This document shows, piece after piece, positions 35,249 through 44,273 of a DNA stretch of 64,000 bases; positions within the stretch are counted from its first letter, which is position 1; each line of letters opens with the position of its first letter. The position numbers and the translations under genes are program-made. Under the pieces are notes generated by a model. That model had not been told where the DNA came from, did no database searches, and was given only the letters and a program-made list of their open reading frames with translations. Origin of the DNA: JABDQZ01 sp963801985. GTDB taxonomy: Bacteria > Pseudomonadota > Gammaproteobacteria > Chromatiales > Chromatiaceae. The DNA lies in assembly GCA_963801985.1 (NCBI GenBank), contig CAWDGV010000001.1:62001-126000 (forward strand), in the 5' to 3' direction.

Positions 35249-35617
35249 ATGAAAGATAACCCTGCATCAATCCAGTGGCCTGCGGTGATTCATTATGAAA
35301 ATGACGCCGAGCTCGAATACGTGGAAAATGAACAGCATTGGCGAAAACAGCCTGACTGGACAGAAGGACATTTTGAAACCCGGGACAGGCTGATTGACAG
35401 CGAGGGACAGGTCTTTTCGCTGCAGCCTGGCAGCGATGCCACGGTCTTGCCGGTGGCAACAGGTGATTGTTTATCGCTGAACGAAGTACTGGGACTGGTC
35501 AAGGCTCACCTGGCCGACCTGGGCTCCTGTTGCGTCGCCAAAACCTATGCGCCGACGATCAGGGATGCCATTCTGATGGTGATAAATACCGAATGCCAGC
35601 TTGAAGGAAAGGATTAG
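35249..35617 (+). CDS. Hypothetical protein, ~122 residues
   Basis: I do not recognise the family. The likely start is ATG 35249 (MKDNPASIQWPAVIHYEND); a GTG at 35225 would add eight residues. The protein is acidic and soluble, with no signal peptide or membrane segment. Notable parts are YVENEQHWRKQPDW, DSEGQVFSLQ and GSCCVAKTYAPTIRDAILMV. The end overlaps the stop of the convergent dehydrogenase by 4 bp. Confidence 0.6.
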   Translation: MKDNPASIQWPAVIHYENDAELEYVENEQHWRKQPDWTEGHFETRDRLIDSEGQVFSLQPGSDATVLPVATGDCLSLNEVLGLVKAHLADLGSCCVAKTYAPTIRDAILMVINTECQLEGKD

Positions 35618-36477
35618 CCGGCCTGCGAATCGTTCTGTTTCACCCTGAACAACGCCGAAATATCCTCATTGCCAAAACCATCATCCATCAACTGCTGGTA
35701 ATGCAGCAGTGTCTGGTCAACCACTGCTGAAGGAATCTCACCCAGCATTTCACGGCAGATCAGCAGGTCCTTATGATGCAGGGCGATGCGAAAACCCGGC
35801 TCAAAAATGCCATCACACATGGTCTGGCCGCGATGACGCAGAAACCAGTTGTCCGCAGCGCCTGACTGGATCACGTCAATCACCTTGTCGGTATCCAGTT
35901 GCTGGCTGATCGCAAATGCCAGCGCATCAGTCACAGCCTGGTTAATGCCAGCAGCCATAATCTGGTTTACCGCCTTGGTTGACTGCCCCGCCCCAACAGC
36001 CCCCATCAGCACCGCCTTGCTGCCTATTGCATCGAATACAGGCATCATCTGCTTAAAGATCGTTTCATCACCACCGGTCATGATGACCAGGGTACCGTTT
36101 TCGGCACCTTCCCGGCCACCGGAAACCGGTGCATCAAGAAAATGAATACCATGCGCTTCGAGACGTTCTGCAACATCCTGCGCTGTGTGCGTACTGACCG
36201 TTGAAGTATCAATGACAACACTGCCGGCACTCATTACCTGTGCCAACCGTTCAGTCACTTCCAACAGGTCCGCATCTGCTGAAACCGAGGTAATCACCAC
36301 GTCAGCCATCTGCACAGCCTGTTCCAGGGATTCAGCCAGCGGTATCGCAAACCGGTCTGCCACCTGCTTTGCTCTTTCGGCCGTTCTGTTCCAGCCAAGA
36401 TGCAGCAGTCCTGACTTATGCAGATTGGACGCCATGCCGGCACCCATGGCACCCAGGCCAATTACGGAGACTTTCAT
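35614..36477 (-). CDS. 3-hydroxyisobutyrate dehydrogenase-family oxidoreductase
   Basis: This 287-residue beta-hydroxyacid dehydrogenase starts with the dinucleotide fold VIGLGAMGAGMASNLHKSG, followed by DAPVSGGREGAENGTL (about 117) and the catalytic lysine region GAGQSTKAVNQIMAAGI (about 165). This family includes HIBADH, tartronate semialdehyde reductases and glyoxylate reductases, and the substrate cannot be decided from sequence alone. It is transcribed alone, convergent with the hypothetical gene at 35249. Confidence 0.85.
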   Translation of the reverse strand: MKVSVIGLGAMGAGMASNLHKSGLLHLGWNRTAERAKQVADRFAIPLAESLEQAVQMADVVITSVSADADLLEVTERLAQVMSAGSVVIDTSTVSTHTAQDVAERLEAHGIHFLDAPVSGGREGAENGTLVIMTGGDETIFKQMMPVFDAIGSKAVLMGAVGAGQSTKAVNQIMAAGINQAVTDALAFAISQQLDTDKVIDVIQSGAADNWFLRHRGQTMCDGIFEPGFRIALHHKDLLICREMLGEIPSAVVDQTLLHYQQLMDDGFGNEDISALFRVKQNDSQAG

Positions 36478-36555
36478 TTGATGATGTAAAAGAAAAAGGC
36501 TTAATGAATGCAGGTCGGCTCAAACAAAGCGGTACCGACCTGCTATCGAGGAAAA

Positions 36556-37053
36556 TTACAATGCAGCCAGCGCTGCATCGTAATCAGGTTCCTGCGCAAT
36601 CTCAGGCACCTGCTCGGTATAAGTGACCTTGCCTGACTCGTCCACGACCACAACTGCACGTGACATCAGGCCAGCCAATACACCTTCTTCAATACCGACG
36701 CCATAGTCGTTGCCGAAAGCTGGTGATTTAAAAGTCGATAAAGAAATCACGTCATCCAGGCCTTCTGCACCACAAAAACGCGCATGCGCAAATGGCAGGT
36801 CAGCAGAAATACATAAAACAACGGTATTATCCGCACTACTGGCTTCCTTGTTGAAACGGCGAACCGAGTCAGCGCAAACCGGCGTATCAATGCTGGGAAA
36901 AATATTCAGCACCACTTTCTTACCTGAAAACTGGGACAAAGTAACATCGCCAAGATCCGTTCCGGTTAACGTGAAGTCTGCAGCCTGTGAGCCAACTGCC
37001 GGCAATTCACCGACTGTGTTGAAAGGATTACCTTCAAGTGTGATTTGAGCCAT
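36556..37053 (-). CDS. tpx: Thiol peroxidase Tpx
   Basis: This 165-residue atypical 2-Cys peroxiredoxin carries the peroxidatic Cys in SIDTPVCADSVRRFN (about 61) and the resolving Cys in ARFCGAEG (about 94), the standard Tpx spacing. The start MAQITLEGNPFNTVGELP is typical. It reduces organic hydroperoxides with thioredoxin. A good AAGGAG-type ribosome site precedes the start (complement of CTCTTTCTCCTTT at 37054-37066). Confidence 0.97.
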   Translation of the reverse strand: MAQITLEGNPFNTVGELPAVGSQAADFTLTGTDLGDVTLSQFSGKKVVLNIFPSIDTPVCADSVRRFNKEASSADNTVVLCISADLPFAHARFCGAEGLDDVISLSTFKSPAFGNDYGVGIEEGVLAGLMSRAVVVVDESGKVTYTEQVPEIAQEPDYDAALAAL

Positions 37054-37184
37054 GCTCTTTCTCCTTTAAATGTGATTATTTTGATAAGTACGCTCAACTA
37101 CCGGAATAGTACAGCAGGCTCTGACAAAAGAAACCTGTAAGTTAATCGTGGTTTCTTTGTGTTCGATTCAGCTATATTGGTTGC

Positions 37185-37493
37185 ATGGATACACAAGCTC
37201 TACTCAAAATGCTCGAAAACGGCCAGGATAACCTGCTGCTGCGTTTCGGCCTTGGCCAGACCCTGCTTAAACAGGGCGAAGCCGGGCAAGCCATTGAACA
37301 CCTGCAAAAAGCCGTCAAATTTGATCCGCAGCATTCAGCTGCCTGGAAACTGCTGGGCAAGGCACTGGCGGCTGATGAACAGGCTGAAGCCGCGATTAAT
37401 GCCTATGAACAGGGAATTGCCGTGGCAGAGGCCAAGGGAGATATCCAGGCAGCCAAGGAAATGCGGGTGTTTTTGAAACGACTGCTTAAATGA
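37185..37493 (+). CDS. Small TPR-repeat protein
   Basis: This 102-residue protein is made of tetratricopeptide-like helices: LRFGLGQTLLKQGEAGQAIEH, then AWKLLGKALAADEQAEAAINAYEQGI, with the usual G-A-x-A-P/Y-like spacing of about 34 residues. It has no signal peptide, so it is probably a cytosolic adaptor. The partner is unknown. An inverted-repeat element follows directly. Confidence 0.75.
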   Translation: MDTQALLKMLENGQDNLLLRFGLGQTLLKQGEAGQAIEHLQKAVKFDPQHSAAWKLLGKALAADEQAEAAINAYEQGIAVAEAKGDIQAAKEMRVFLKRLLK

Positions 37494-37509
37494 AATTTTG
37501 ATACAAGCT

Positions 37510-37727
37510 ATTCACCACAAAGGACACGAAGAACACAAAGAAACTTAGGTTATTGGATTGTAGCAGTGTGTTTTAGCTGGAATGTAAATATCAGGTTCAA
37601 GTGAGTGAATCAAGGCACTGAAAATCACTGCCCGAACAATACCCGACGCGAGAAATATTTACTGAGACAAATTATCACAACCAAAAGAAACAAAAACTTT
37701 GTGTTCTTCGTGTCCTTTGTGGTGAAT
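37510..37727. mobile_element. Short inverted-repeat element with perfect 31-bp arms
   Basis: 37510-37540 (ATTCACCACAAAGGACACGA...) and 37697-37727 are exact reverse complements over 31 bp, the best preserved pair of the CACGAAG family in the window. The ~155 bp between them encode nothing recognisable. The right end continues into a short tandem array of its own terminus (37719-37763). Confidence 0.75.
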
Positions 37728-37763
37728 ATTATCGTGGTGAATATTATTGTGGTAAATAATATC
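37719..37763. repeat. Three 15-bp tandem copies of the element terminus
   Basis: GTGGTGAATATTATC, GTGGTGAATATTATT and GTGGTAAATAATATC follow one another. The first is the end of the 31-bp arm plus its flank. The last runs into the hemH stop codon. This looks like repeated duplication at an element boundary. Confidence 0.7.
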
Positions 37764-38914
37764 TATCTCTCAGCTCCCAGTTGTTTAGCCCGGCGATCTC
37801 TTTCCCCGGCTTCCAGCTTTGACTGTTCAGCCGTTTTACCTAAATCCCAGCCAGCTGCATGCTGTTCGACCAGTTTCAGCATCATATCGATATGCGTATC
37901 ACGGCTGTTCAGGCAGGGAATATATTCATACTGTTCACCACCGGCCTGCAGGAAAGTCTCGCGGTTTTCCATCGCGATTTCTTCCAGGGTCTCGAGGCAA
38001 TCGGCACTGAAACCGGGACAGACAACCTGCACATTTTTCACCCCGGCCTTGCCCATGGCTTCCAGCGTGTGGTCGGTATAAGGCTTGAGCCACTCTTTCG
38101 GACCGAGGCGCGACTGGAAGGTCAACTGCCAGTCCTCGGCATCGAGTTCCAGTTTCTCTGCCAGTAACCGGCCGGTTTTGTGACATTCACAGTGATAGGG
38201 GTCACCTTTCAACAGGTAATCCTTGGGTACACCGTGAAACGACATCACCAGCTTTTCCGGTTTGCCATGTTCCCGCCAGAAATCCCGGACGCTTTGCGCC
38301 AGTGTCTCGATGTAACGCTCATCATCATGATAATGATTTATAAAACGCATCTCGGGCAACCAGCGCCAGTGTTGAAATTCGGTAGTGACCGCATCAAAAG
38401 TTGAAGCGGTGGTTGAGGCTGAATACTGGGGATAGAGCGGAAATACCAGCAAACGCCTGGCTCCGGCCTGGCGCAGCTTTTCCAGCCCATCCTGAATGGA
38501 TGGTTGGCCATAACGCATCGCCAACACCACTTTAAACCTGTCGGGGTACTGCTGGTCGAGGGCATGCTGCAATGACTCGGCCTGCTGCTGCGAGATAGTC
38601 AGTAAAGGAGAACCTTCCTCGGTCCAGACTTTCTTATAGGCAGCCGCTGAACGTTTTGGACGGGTATTGAGAATGATAAAATTTAATACAAACCACCATG
38701 CCAACCTCGGTACCTCCACCACGCGCGGATCCCACAGAAACTCCTTGAGATATCGCCTGACATCGGCTGGTTCACAGGAATCCGGTGTTCCCAGGTTGGT
38801 CAACAGAATGCCGATTCTTTCTTCTTCAAGATGGCTGTAGTCGGGTTCGTTTTTTATTTTCAAGGTCAATCTCAACAGGTCTTTTATTCGGGCAACTAAA
38901 TTAGCACGAAACAT
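37763..38914 (-). CDS. hemH: Ferrochelatase
   Basis: This 383-residue enzyme inserts Fe2+ into protoporphyrin IX in the last haem step. Signatures: IGILLTNLGTPDSCEPADVR, FLWDPRVVEVPRLAWW, MRYGQPSIQDGLEKL, FPLYPQYSASTTAST (about 175), catalytic His in LVMSFHGVPKDYLLKGDPYH, and the second acidic site TFQSRLGPKEWLKPYTD. An N-terminal extension of about 30 residues and a basic C-terminal tail (KLEAGERDRRAKQLGAER) make it longer than many homologues. Haem supply suits the sox cytochromes. Confidence 0.96.
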   Translation of the reverse strand: MFRANLVARIKDLLRLTLKIKNEPDYSHLEEERIGILLTNLGTPDSCEPADVRRYLKEFLWDPRVVEVPRLAWWFVLNFIILNTRPKRSAAAYKKVWTEEGSPLLTISQQQAESLQHALDQQYPDRFKVVLAMRYGQPSIQDGLEKLRQAGARRLLVFPLYPQYSASTTASTFDAVTTEFQHWRWLPEMRFINHYHDDERYIETLAQSVRDFWREHGKPEKLVMSFHGVPKDYLLKGDPYHCECHKTGRLLAEKLELDAEDWQLTFQSRLGPKEWLKPYTDHTLEAMGKAGVKNVQVVCPGFSADCLETLEEIAMENRETFLQAGGEQYEYIPCLNSRDTHIDMMLKLVEQHAAGWDLGKTAEQSKLEAGERDRRAKQLGAER

Positions 38915-38970
38915 GAACCTTTTTCATGTTAAAAGGTATAACTAATGTATTTATTGAACTCGCCTTTTTT

Positions 38971-39495
38971 GCCATGAAACATTTTTTCCTGATTATCCTG
39001 CTGATCAGCAGCTATTCACCACTGCATGCGTCACAGGAAACTGCACAGGTCATTGAGATTGTCAGCAATACCGAAATCAAAACGCTTGGCCCGACTGGAA
39101 GACGCCAGCAAATCCAGCTGGCCGGTATCCAGCCAATAGAGAAAAATCACCCGATTAACCAGTCCGGTATAAAGCGCCTGCAAAGCCTGGTACTGGGAAA
39201 AACGGTGCAACTGGAAACAATGCCTGGTAATCAGGCCCAGGTCAGCTACGGCGGGTTGAATATTGCTGCCCGTCTGCTCGAAGAAGGCCTGGTCACTATT
39301 GACATGGATGGCATCCAGCAGATGAGACCCGTCGAGCAACAGCAATTTGTGTCTGCCCAGGAACGGGCTATGCAAAATCGCCGCGGCTATTGGTTCAGGT
39401 ATCAGTCCAGGCCCGTTCAGCGTTATCATTACCCGCAATGGCCCTCACAGGGTTTACCGGTGCCACTCACCAATGCCCCGGTGTTTAAACCTTAA
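38971..39495 (+). CDS. Exported SNase-like OB-fold protein, catalytic residues absent
   Basis: The likely start is ATG 38971, which gives signal peptide MKHFFLIILLISSYSPLHAS. The mature part follows the staphylococcal-nuclease plan: IQLAGIQPIE (in place of VRLxGIDxPE), LQSLVLGKTVQLETMPG, YGGLNIAARLLEEGLVTID, and AQERAMQNRRGYWF. The catalytic Asp/Glu/Arg residues of active nucleases are mostly replaced. It is probably a periplasmic binding or structural protein of this fold. It starts divergently from hemH, close to it. Confidence 0.65.
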   Translation, partial: AMKHFFLIILLISSYSPLHASQETAQVIEIVSNTEIKTLGPTGRRQQIQLAGIQPIEKNHPINQSGIKRLQSLVLGKTVQLETMPGNQAQVSYGGLNIAARLLEEGLVTIDMDGIQQMRPVEQQQFVSAQERAMQNRRGYWFRYQSRPVQRYHYPQWPSQGLPVPLTNAPVFKP

Positions 39496-39553
39496 AACGG
39501 CTACCCTTTAGCACATTGCCCAGCTCCACTTAAACCAGCTACACTTAAACGGT

Positions 39554-39784
39554 ATGTCCGAAATAACTGAAAACAAATCTGCAAAATTACAGACAGAGAT
39601 GGGCGAGATTGAAGCCAACCTGGCTTTTTTTGAAGCCCGCTTTGCCCTGATCCAGCATCAACCGGATACGGCCTATAAACGTGCCCAGCTGAAAGCCTAC
39701 GAGATCATGCAGGACCAGTTGCAGACAAAGCTGGAAGAACTGCAGTTGCAACAAAAATTACAGCAGGCCAGAAAGAAAAAATAA
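39554..39784 (+). CDS. Small coiled-coil protein, unknown function
   Basis: This 76-residue charged protein is predicted to be largely helical (KLQTEMGEIEANLAFFEARF; QDQLQTKLEELQLQQKLQQA) and ends in a basic tail RKKK. There is no signal peptide. The family is not recognised. The SNase-like gene lies 58 bp upstream on the same strand, so they may share a transcript. Confidence 0.55.
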   Translation: MSEITENKSAKLQTEMGEIEANLAFFEARFALIQHQPDTAYKRAQLKAYEIMQDQLQTKLEELQLQQKLQQARKKK

Positions 39785-39979
39785 GCGACATTTTTTCAGC
39801 TTATTATTCCCTGGGCCGCGCTGCCGGTTTCATGCCTGGCAAACCTGAATTCAAGTGATCAAACCAGCAAATTCACCTGCTTGAAATGTTATGGTTAGTA
39901 TTCAATTTTTACATAAGCCAAATCTTTTCCTTGTGCTAACCTAATATTTAATTAATGACCGAATAATAAAAACCCAGCA

Positions 39980-42840
39980 ATGAGCCAAATACTTGATCTA
40001 CTTCGATCCACTGCCGCCCTTTCCGGCAGCAATGCGAACTTTATCGAAGAGATTTACGAACAGTATTTACAGGATCCCGACAGTGTCAGTGAAGACTGGC
40101 GCTCACGTTTTAAACAGCTGCATTACGAACACGGCGAGCCCGTCGCAGAAACACCACACAGTGAAGTCCGCCACTATTTCGAACGCCTGGCCCGTGACAT
40201 CACTCATTCAGCACGCATCGCCGGAAACTGCCTGTCAGCCGATGCTGCAGAAAAACAGGCGGCCGTGTTACGCCTGATCAATGCCTACCGGGTACGTGGC
40301 CATCAGCACGCCAGGCTTGACCCGCTGACTTTGCGCGAACGCCAGGATGTGCCCGACCTGTCGCCCGCGTTTCACAATCTCACTGCAGCTGACATGGACC
40401 AGAGCTTCAATACCGGTTCCATGTACAGCGAAGAACGCATGACCCTGCGCGACATTATTCAGTTCATGGACAAGGTCTACTGCGGTCATGTCGGTTCTGA
40501 ATACATGCACATTACCGACACCGAACAGAAGCGCTGGATTCAGAAACGCCTGGAAGGCTACCAGGTCACCCCCGAGATCGATGATGAATACCGGGTCTGG
40601 CTGCTGACGCTAATCACTGCGGCTGAAGGTCTCGAACGTTATCTGCATACCCGTTATGTCGGCCAGAAACGTTTTTCACTGGAAGGTGGTGAATCCCTGA
40701 TCCCGATGCTGGACGAACTGATCCAGCGGGCCGGGATAAAAGGTATCCATGAAATTATTATTGGCATGGCTCACCGTGGACGACTCAACGTACTGACCAA
40801 TATTCTCGGCAAGCCACCAGGTGAACTGTTTGATGAATTTGAAGGCCGGAAAAATTCATCCCAAGAGTTACGTTCCGGCGATGTCAAGTATCACATGGGT
40901 GCATCTACCGACATCAGCACACCGGGGAAAATGTCCATGTCGCCCTGGGATTTAATCCATCCCACCTTGAGATTATCGGCCCGGTCATCCAGGGCTCGGT
41001 ACGCGCCCGCCAGCATCGCCGCGGTGATCATATCGGCAACCATGTGTTACCTGTCATCATCCATGGTGATTCCGCGTTTGCCGGCCAGGGCGTGGTCATG
41101 GAAAGTTTCAACATGTCGCAGGCGCGTGGCTACCATACCGGCGGCACAGTGCACATCGTCATTAACAACCAGATAGGTTTTACCACCAGTAACCCACTGG
41201 ATACCCGTTCCACCCTGTACTGTACCGACGTCGCTAAAACCGTGCAGGCACCTATTTTTCACGTCAACGGCGATGATCCTGAAGCTGTCGTGTTTGTAAC
41301 CCGGCTGGCCCTGGATTTCAGAAATCATTTCCGCAAGGACGTCATCATTGACATGGTCTGTTACCGCCGCCATGGACACAATGAGGCCGATGAGCCCGCT
41401 GTCACACAGCCAATGATGTACAAAAAAATCCGCAACCGTCAGACCACGCGTGAGCTCTATGCCCAGCGCCTGATTGCCGCAGGACTGGTGACACCGAAAC
41501 AGTCTAACAACATGGTTGAAGATTATCGTTCTTCGATGGAGAAAGGCGTTGTCGTGGCTCGTCCAGTGATGTGCGGACTGGAAAATCAGCATCATGTCAG
41601 GTGGCAACCTTTCCGTAATATCAACTGGGACTACGCAACTGACACCAATATTACGCATAAACACCTGCTGTTCCTGGCTGAGCAATTGCAGAAACTGCCC
41701 GATAATTTTGAACTGCATCCCCGCCTGGTCAAAATCATGGCCGGCCGTCACAAGATGGCAATTGGCGAACAGATGGTCGACTGGGGTTTCGGTGAAACCC
41801 TGGCCTACGCCTCGTTACTGGAAGAAGGTTTTCCCATCAGGCTGTCAGGCCAGGATTCAGGCCGCGGTACTTTTTTTCATCGGCATGCGGTGTTGCACAA
41901 CCAGCTGGACGGTGATACCCATGTTCCCCTGCAGCATATCAGCGACAGGCAGGCCGATTTTGTCGTTATCGACTCGGTCCTGTCCGAAGAAGCCGTACTG
42001 GCTTATGAATACGGCTATGCAACGGCAGAGCCCAATTCACTGACGATCTGGGAAGCCCAGTTCGGTGATTTCGCCAATGGCGCACAGGTCGTCATTGACC
42101 AGTTTATTTCATCCGCTTACAGCAAGTGGAGTTTGCAGTGTGGCCTGACAATATTTTTACCGCATGGTTACGAGGGCCAGGGTGCAGAGCATTCATCGGC
42201 ACGTATTGAACGTTACATGCAGCTTTGCGCTGAACATAATATGCAGGTCTGTGTTCCCAGCGGTGCGGCGCAGATTTTTCACCTGATCAGACGCCAGATG
42301 TTACGCCCTTTCAGAAGACCCCTGGTGGTGATGACACCCAAAAGCCTGTTGCGTCACCCATTAGCTGCTTCACCGCTGTACAAGTTTACCGATGGCCAGT
42401 TCCTTAACGTGATCCCCGACCCGGAAGAGCCTGATCCAATCAAGGTATCCGATATCATCATGTGTACAGGTAAAATATATTACGAATTGCACGAAGCCAG
42501 GAAAGCGCGTGCGATTGAACATGTAGCCATTATTCGTATTGAACAGCTCTACCCGTTCCCCAAAGAAGATTTTACCCAGGCCATAGCGCCCTACTCCAAT
42601 GCTGACAAAATGATCTGGTGCCAGGAAGAACCGCAAAACCAGGGAGCCTGGGACATGATCAAGCACCGTTTTCTCAGGCAGATGGAAGTCGGGCGTGACC
42701 TTTTTTACGTGGGTAGACCTGCCGCCGCAGCACCCGCCGTTGGTTTCCCCGGCTTGCATCGCCAACAACAGGAAACACTGATCGAGGAAGCTTTGACCGG
42801 TCAGTTCAACCCCAATATGAATTGCAGGATTCCACAATGA
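39980..42840 (+). CDS. sucA: 2-oxoglutarate dehydrogenase E1, one-base frameshift
   Basis: This thiamine-diphosphate E1 of the 2-oxoglutarate dehydrogenase complex spans about 953 codons when one base is restored. The N-terminal part has FIEEIYEQYLQDPDSVSEDW and EGLERYLHTRYVGQKRFSLEGG. The C-terminal part has GDSAFAGQGVVMESFN, VINNQIGFTTSNP and YRRHGHNEADEPAVTQP. The frame breaks at AAAA (40928-40931): five A residues would read GKNVHVALGFNPSHLE, the normal family sequence. The gene is otherwise intact and is followed by sucB with ATGA overlap, so a homopolymer sequencing error is the likeliest cause. Confidence 0.93.
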
Positions 42841-44060
42841 GCATTGAAGTCCATGTACCCGCCTTACCTGAATCAGTGACTGATGCCACCATCCTGAGCT
42901 GGCATAAAAAGGCTGGTGACCCGGTTAAACGTGATGAGAATATCCTTGACCTGGAAACCGACAAGGTCGTGCTTGAAGTGGTAGCGACTGCCACCGGTGT
43001 TTTATCTGAAACCTTTTTCAACGAAGGAGACACCGTCGAAGCCGGTCAGCTCCTGGCAGTCATTACTGCCGGTGATGCCCCAGCAACACAAACTGAAAAA
43101 CCTGCACCGACTGAAACAGCCCCCGTGACTGCCAAGCAGGAAAGCCCGTCCACCAAGGATGCCGATGTATTGACTCCAGCAGTGCGCAAACTGGTCAAGG
43201 AGCTCAAGCTGGACCCCACCCAGATCAAGGGTACCGGTAAGGATGGACGTATTCTCAAGTCAGATGTCATGGCTTACCTGGATGCCAGGGAACCCAGTGA
43301 TAGCCCAGAGGACTCGGGATCCATCGGCAAGTCAGTCACAGCTGCAGCACCCAGCGGCGAACGCCCTGAACAACGCGTGGCCATGACCCGCTTGCGTGCC
43401 CGCATTGCCGAACGCCTGGTTGAAGCCCAGACCAATGCCGCTATCCTGACCACCTTTAACGAAGTCGACCTGTCTGCCGTCAACCGGCTGCGCGCCGAAT
43501 ACCGTGACAGTTTTGAGAAGAAGCACGATGTTCGCCTGGGTTTCATGTCTTTCTTTATCAAGGCCAGCATCGAAGCCCTGAAACGCTTTACCGCCGTCAA
43601 CGCCTCAGTCGATGGTACTGATATTATCTATCATGGCTATTACGACATTGGTGTTGCCGTAGGCTCACCTCGCGGCCTGGTTGTCCCGGTGTTACGCGAT
43701 GTCGACCAGATGTCTTTTGCCGACATTGAAAAAACCATCAAGCAATATGGCCAGAAAGCAAAAGACGGCAGTTTAAGTTACGAAGATTTAAACGGCGGAA
43801 CATTTACCATTTCAAACGGTGGTATCTACGGTTCGATGTTATCGACACCTATATTGAATCCACCGCAAAGCGCTATCCTGGGAATGCATAACATCCAGCA
43901 ACGCCCCGTCGTGGTCGATGGTGAAATCGTGATTCGCCCGATGATGTACCTGGCATTGTCTTATGACCATCGCATCATTGATGGTAAAGAAGCCGTGCAG
44001 TTCCTGGTAACCATCAAAGAATGCCTGGAAGATCCGGCCAGGCTTTTACTGGATGTTTAA
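42837..44060 (+). CDS. sucB: Dihydrolipoyl succinyltransferase (E2 of OGDH)
   Basis: The start MSIEVHVPALPESVTDATIL at 42837 overlaps the sucA stop (ATGA). The lipoyl domain carries the modified lysine in LETDKVVLEV (about 43). A flexible Pro/Thr/Ala linker follows, then the E3/E1-binding domain (LTPAVRKLVKELKLDPTQIK...GRILKSDVMAYL, about 108-150). The catalytic domain has GVAVGSPRGLVVPVLRD and the active site LSYDHRIIDGKEAVQFL near the C-terminus. The protein is complete at 407 residues. No lpdA (E3) follows. Confidence 0.97.
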   Translation: MSIEVHVPALPESVTDATILSWHKKAGDPVKRDENILDLETDKVVLEVVATATGVLSETFFNEGDTVEAGQLLAVITAGDAPATQTEKPAPTETAPVTAKQESPSTKDADVLTPAVRKLVKELKLDPTQIKGTGKDGRILKSDVMAYLDAREPSDSPEDSGSIGKSVTAAAPSGERPEQRVAMTRLRARIAERLVEAQTNAAILTTFNEVDLSAVNRLRAEYRDSFEKKHDVRLGFMSFFIKASIEALKRFTAVNASVDGTDIIYHGYYDIGVAVGSPRGLVVPVLRDVDQMSFADIEKTIKQYGQKAKDGSLSYEDLNGGTFTISNGGIYGSMLSTPILNPPQSAILGMHNIQQRPVVVDGEIVIRPMMYLALSYDHRIIDGKEAVQFLVTIKECLEDPARLLLDV

Positions 44061-44071
44061 CAATTTTAGAT

Positions 44072-44269
44072 TTTCACCACGAAGGACACGAAGAGCACAA
44101 AGTTTTGTGTTCATTGTGATCTTCTGGTGTATGAGGAAGTAAAAGGGGTCAGTACCCTTTTATTTTTTACTGTTTTCGCCATGCATTCAAAATTAATATA
44201 AAAGGGTACTGACCCCTTTTACTTTTATAAATAAATTTCTTAGTGTCCTTTAAGTCCTTCGTGGTGAAT
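44072..44269. mobile_element. Inverted-repeat element, CACGAAG family, with nested palindrome
   Basis: The left arm 44072-44102 (TTTCACCACGAAGGACACGA...) is followed at once by a decayed inverted arm (44103-44133, TTTTGTGTTCATTGTG...). A further right arm lies at 44239-44269. Between them a different palindrome (44139-44222) is inserted. The element fills the gap between sucB and the fumarase gene. Confidence 0.65.
44139..44222. repeat. Perfect 25-bp palindrome pair, AAAAGGGGTC type
   Basis: GTAAAAGGGGTCAGTACCCT... (44139-44163) is the exact reverse complement of 44198-44222, with 34 bp between. Sequences of this type flank REP-associated tyrosine transposases in many genomes, but no transposase is present here. 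It is probably a short non-autonomous copy that landed inside the CACGAAG element. Confidence 0.7.
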
Positions 44270-44273
44270 ACCT

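Noticed and set aside
37510..37763. Possible CRISPR-like array from repeated GTGGTGAATATTAT and CACGAAG units
   Set aside because: Units are contiguous without spacers or occur as inverted pairs; no cas genes are present.
37605..38081. 158-codon plus-strand ORF between the TPR gene and hemH
   Set aside because: It is the antisense shadow of hemH plus repeat DNA, with low-complexity translation (FVVNIIVVNIIVVNN) from the tandem repeat.
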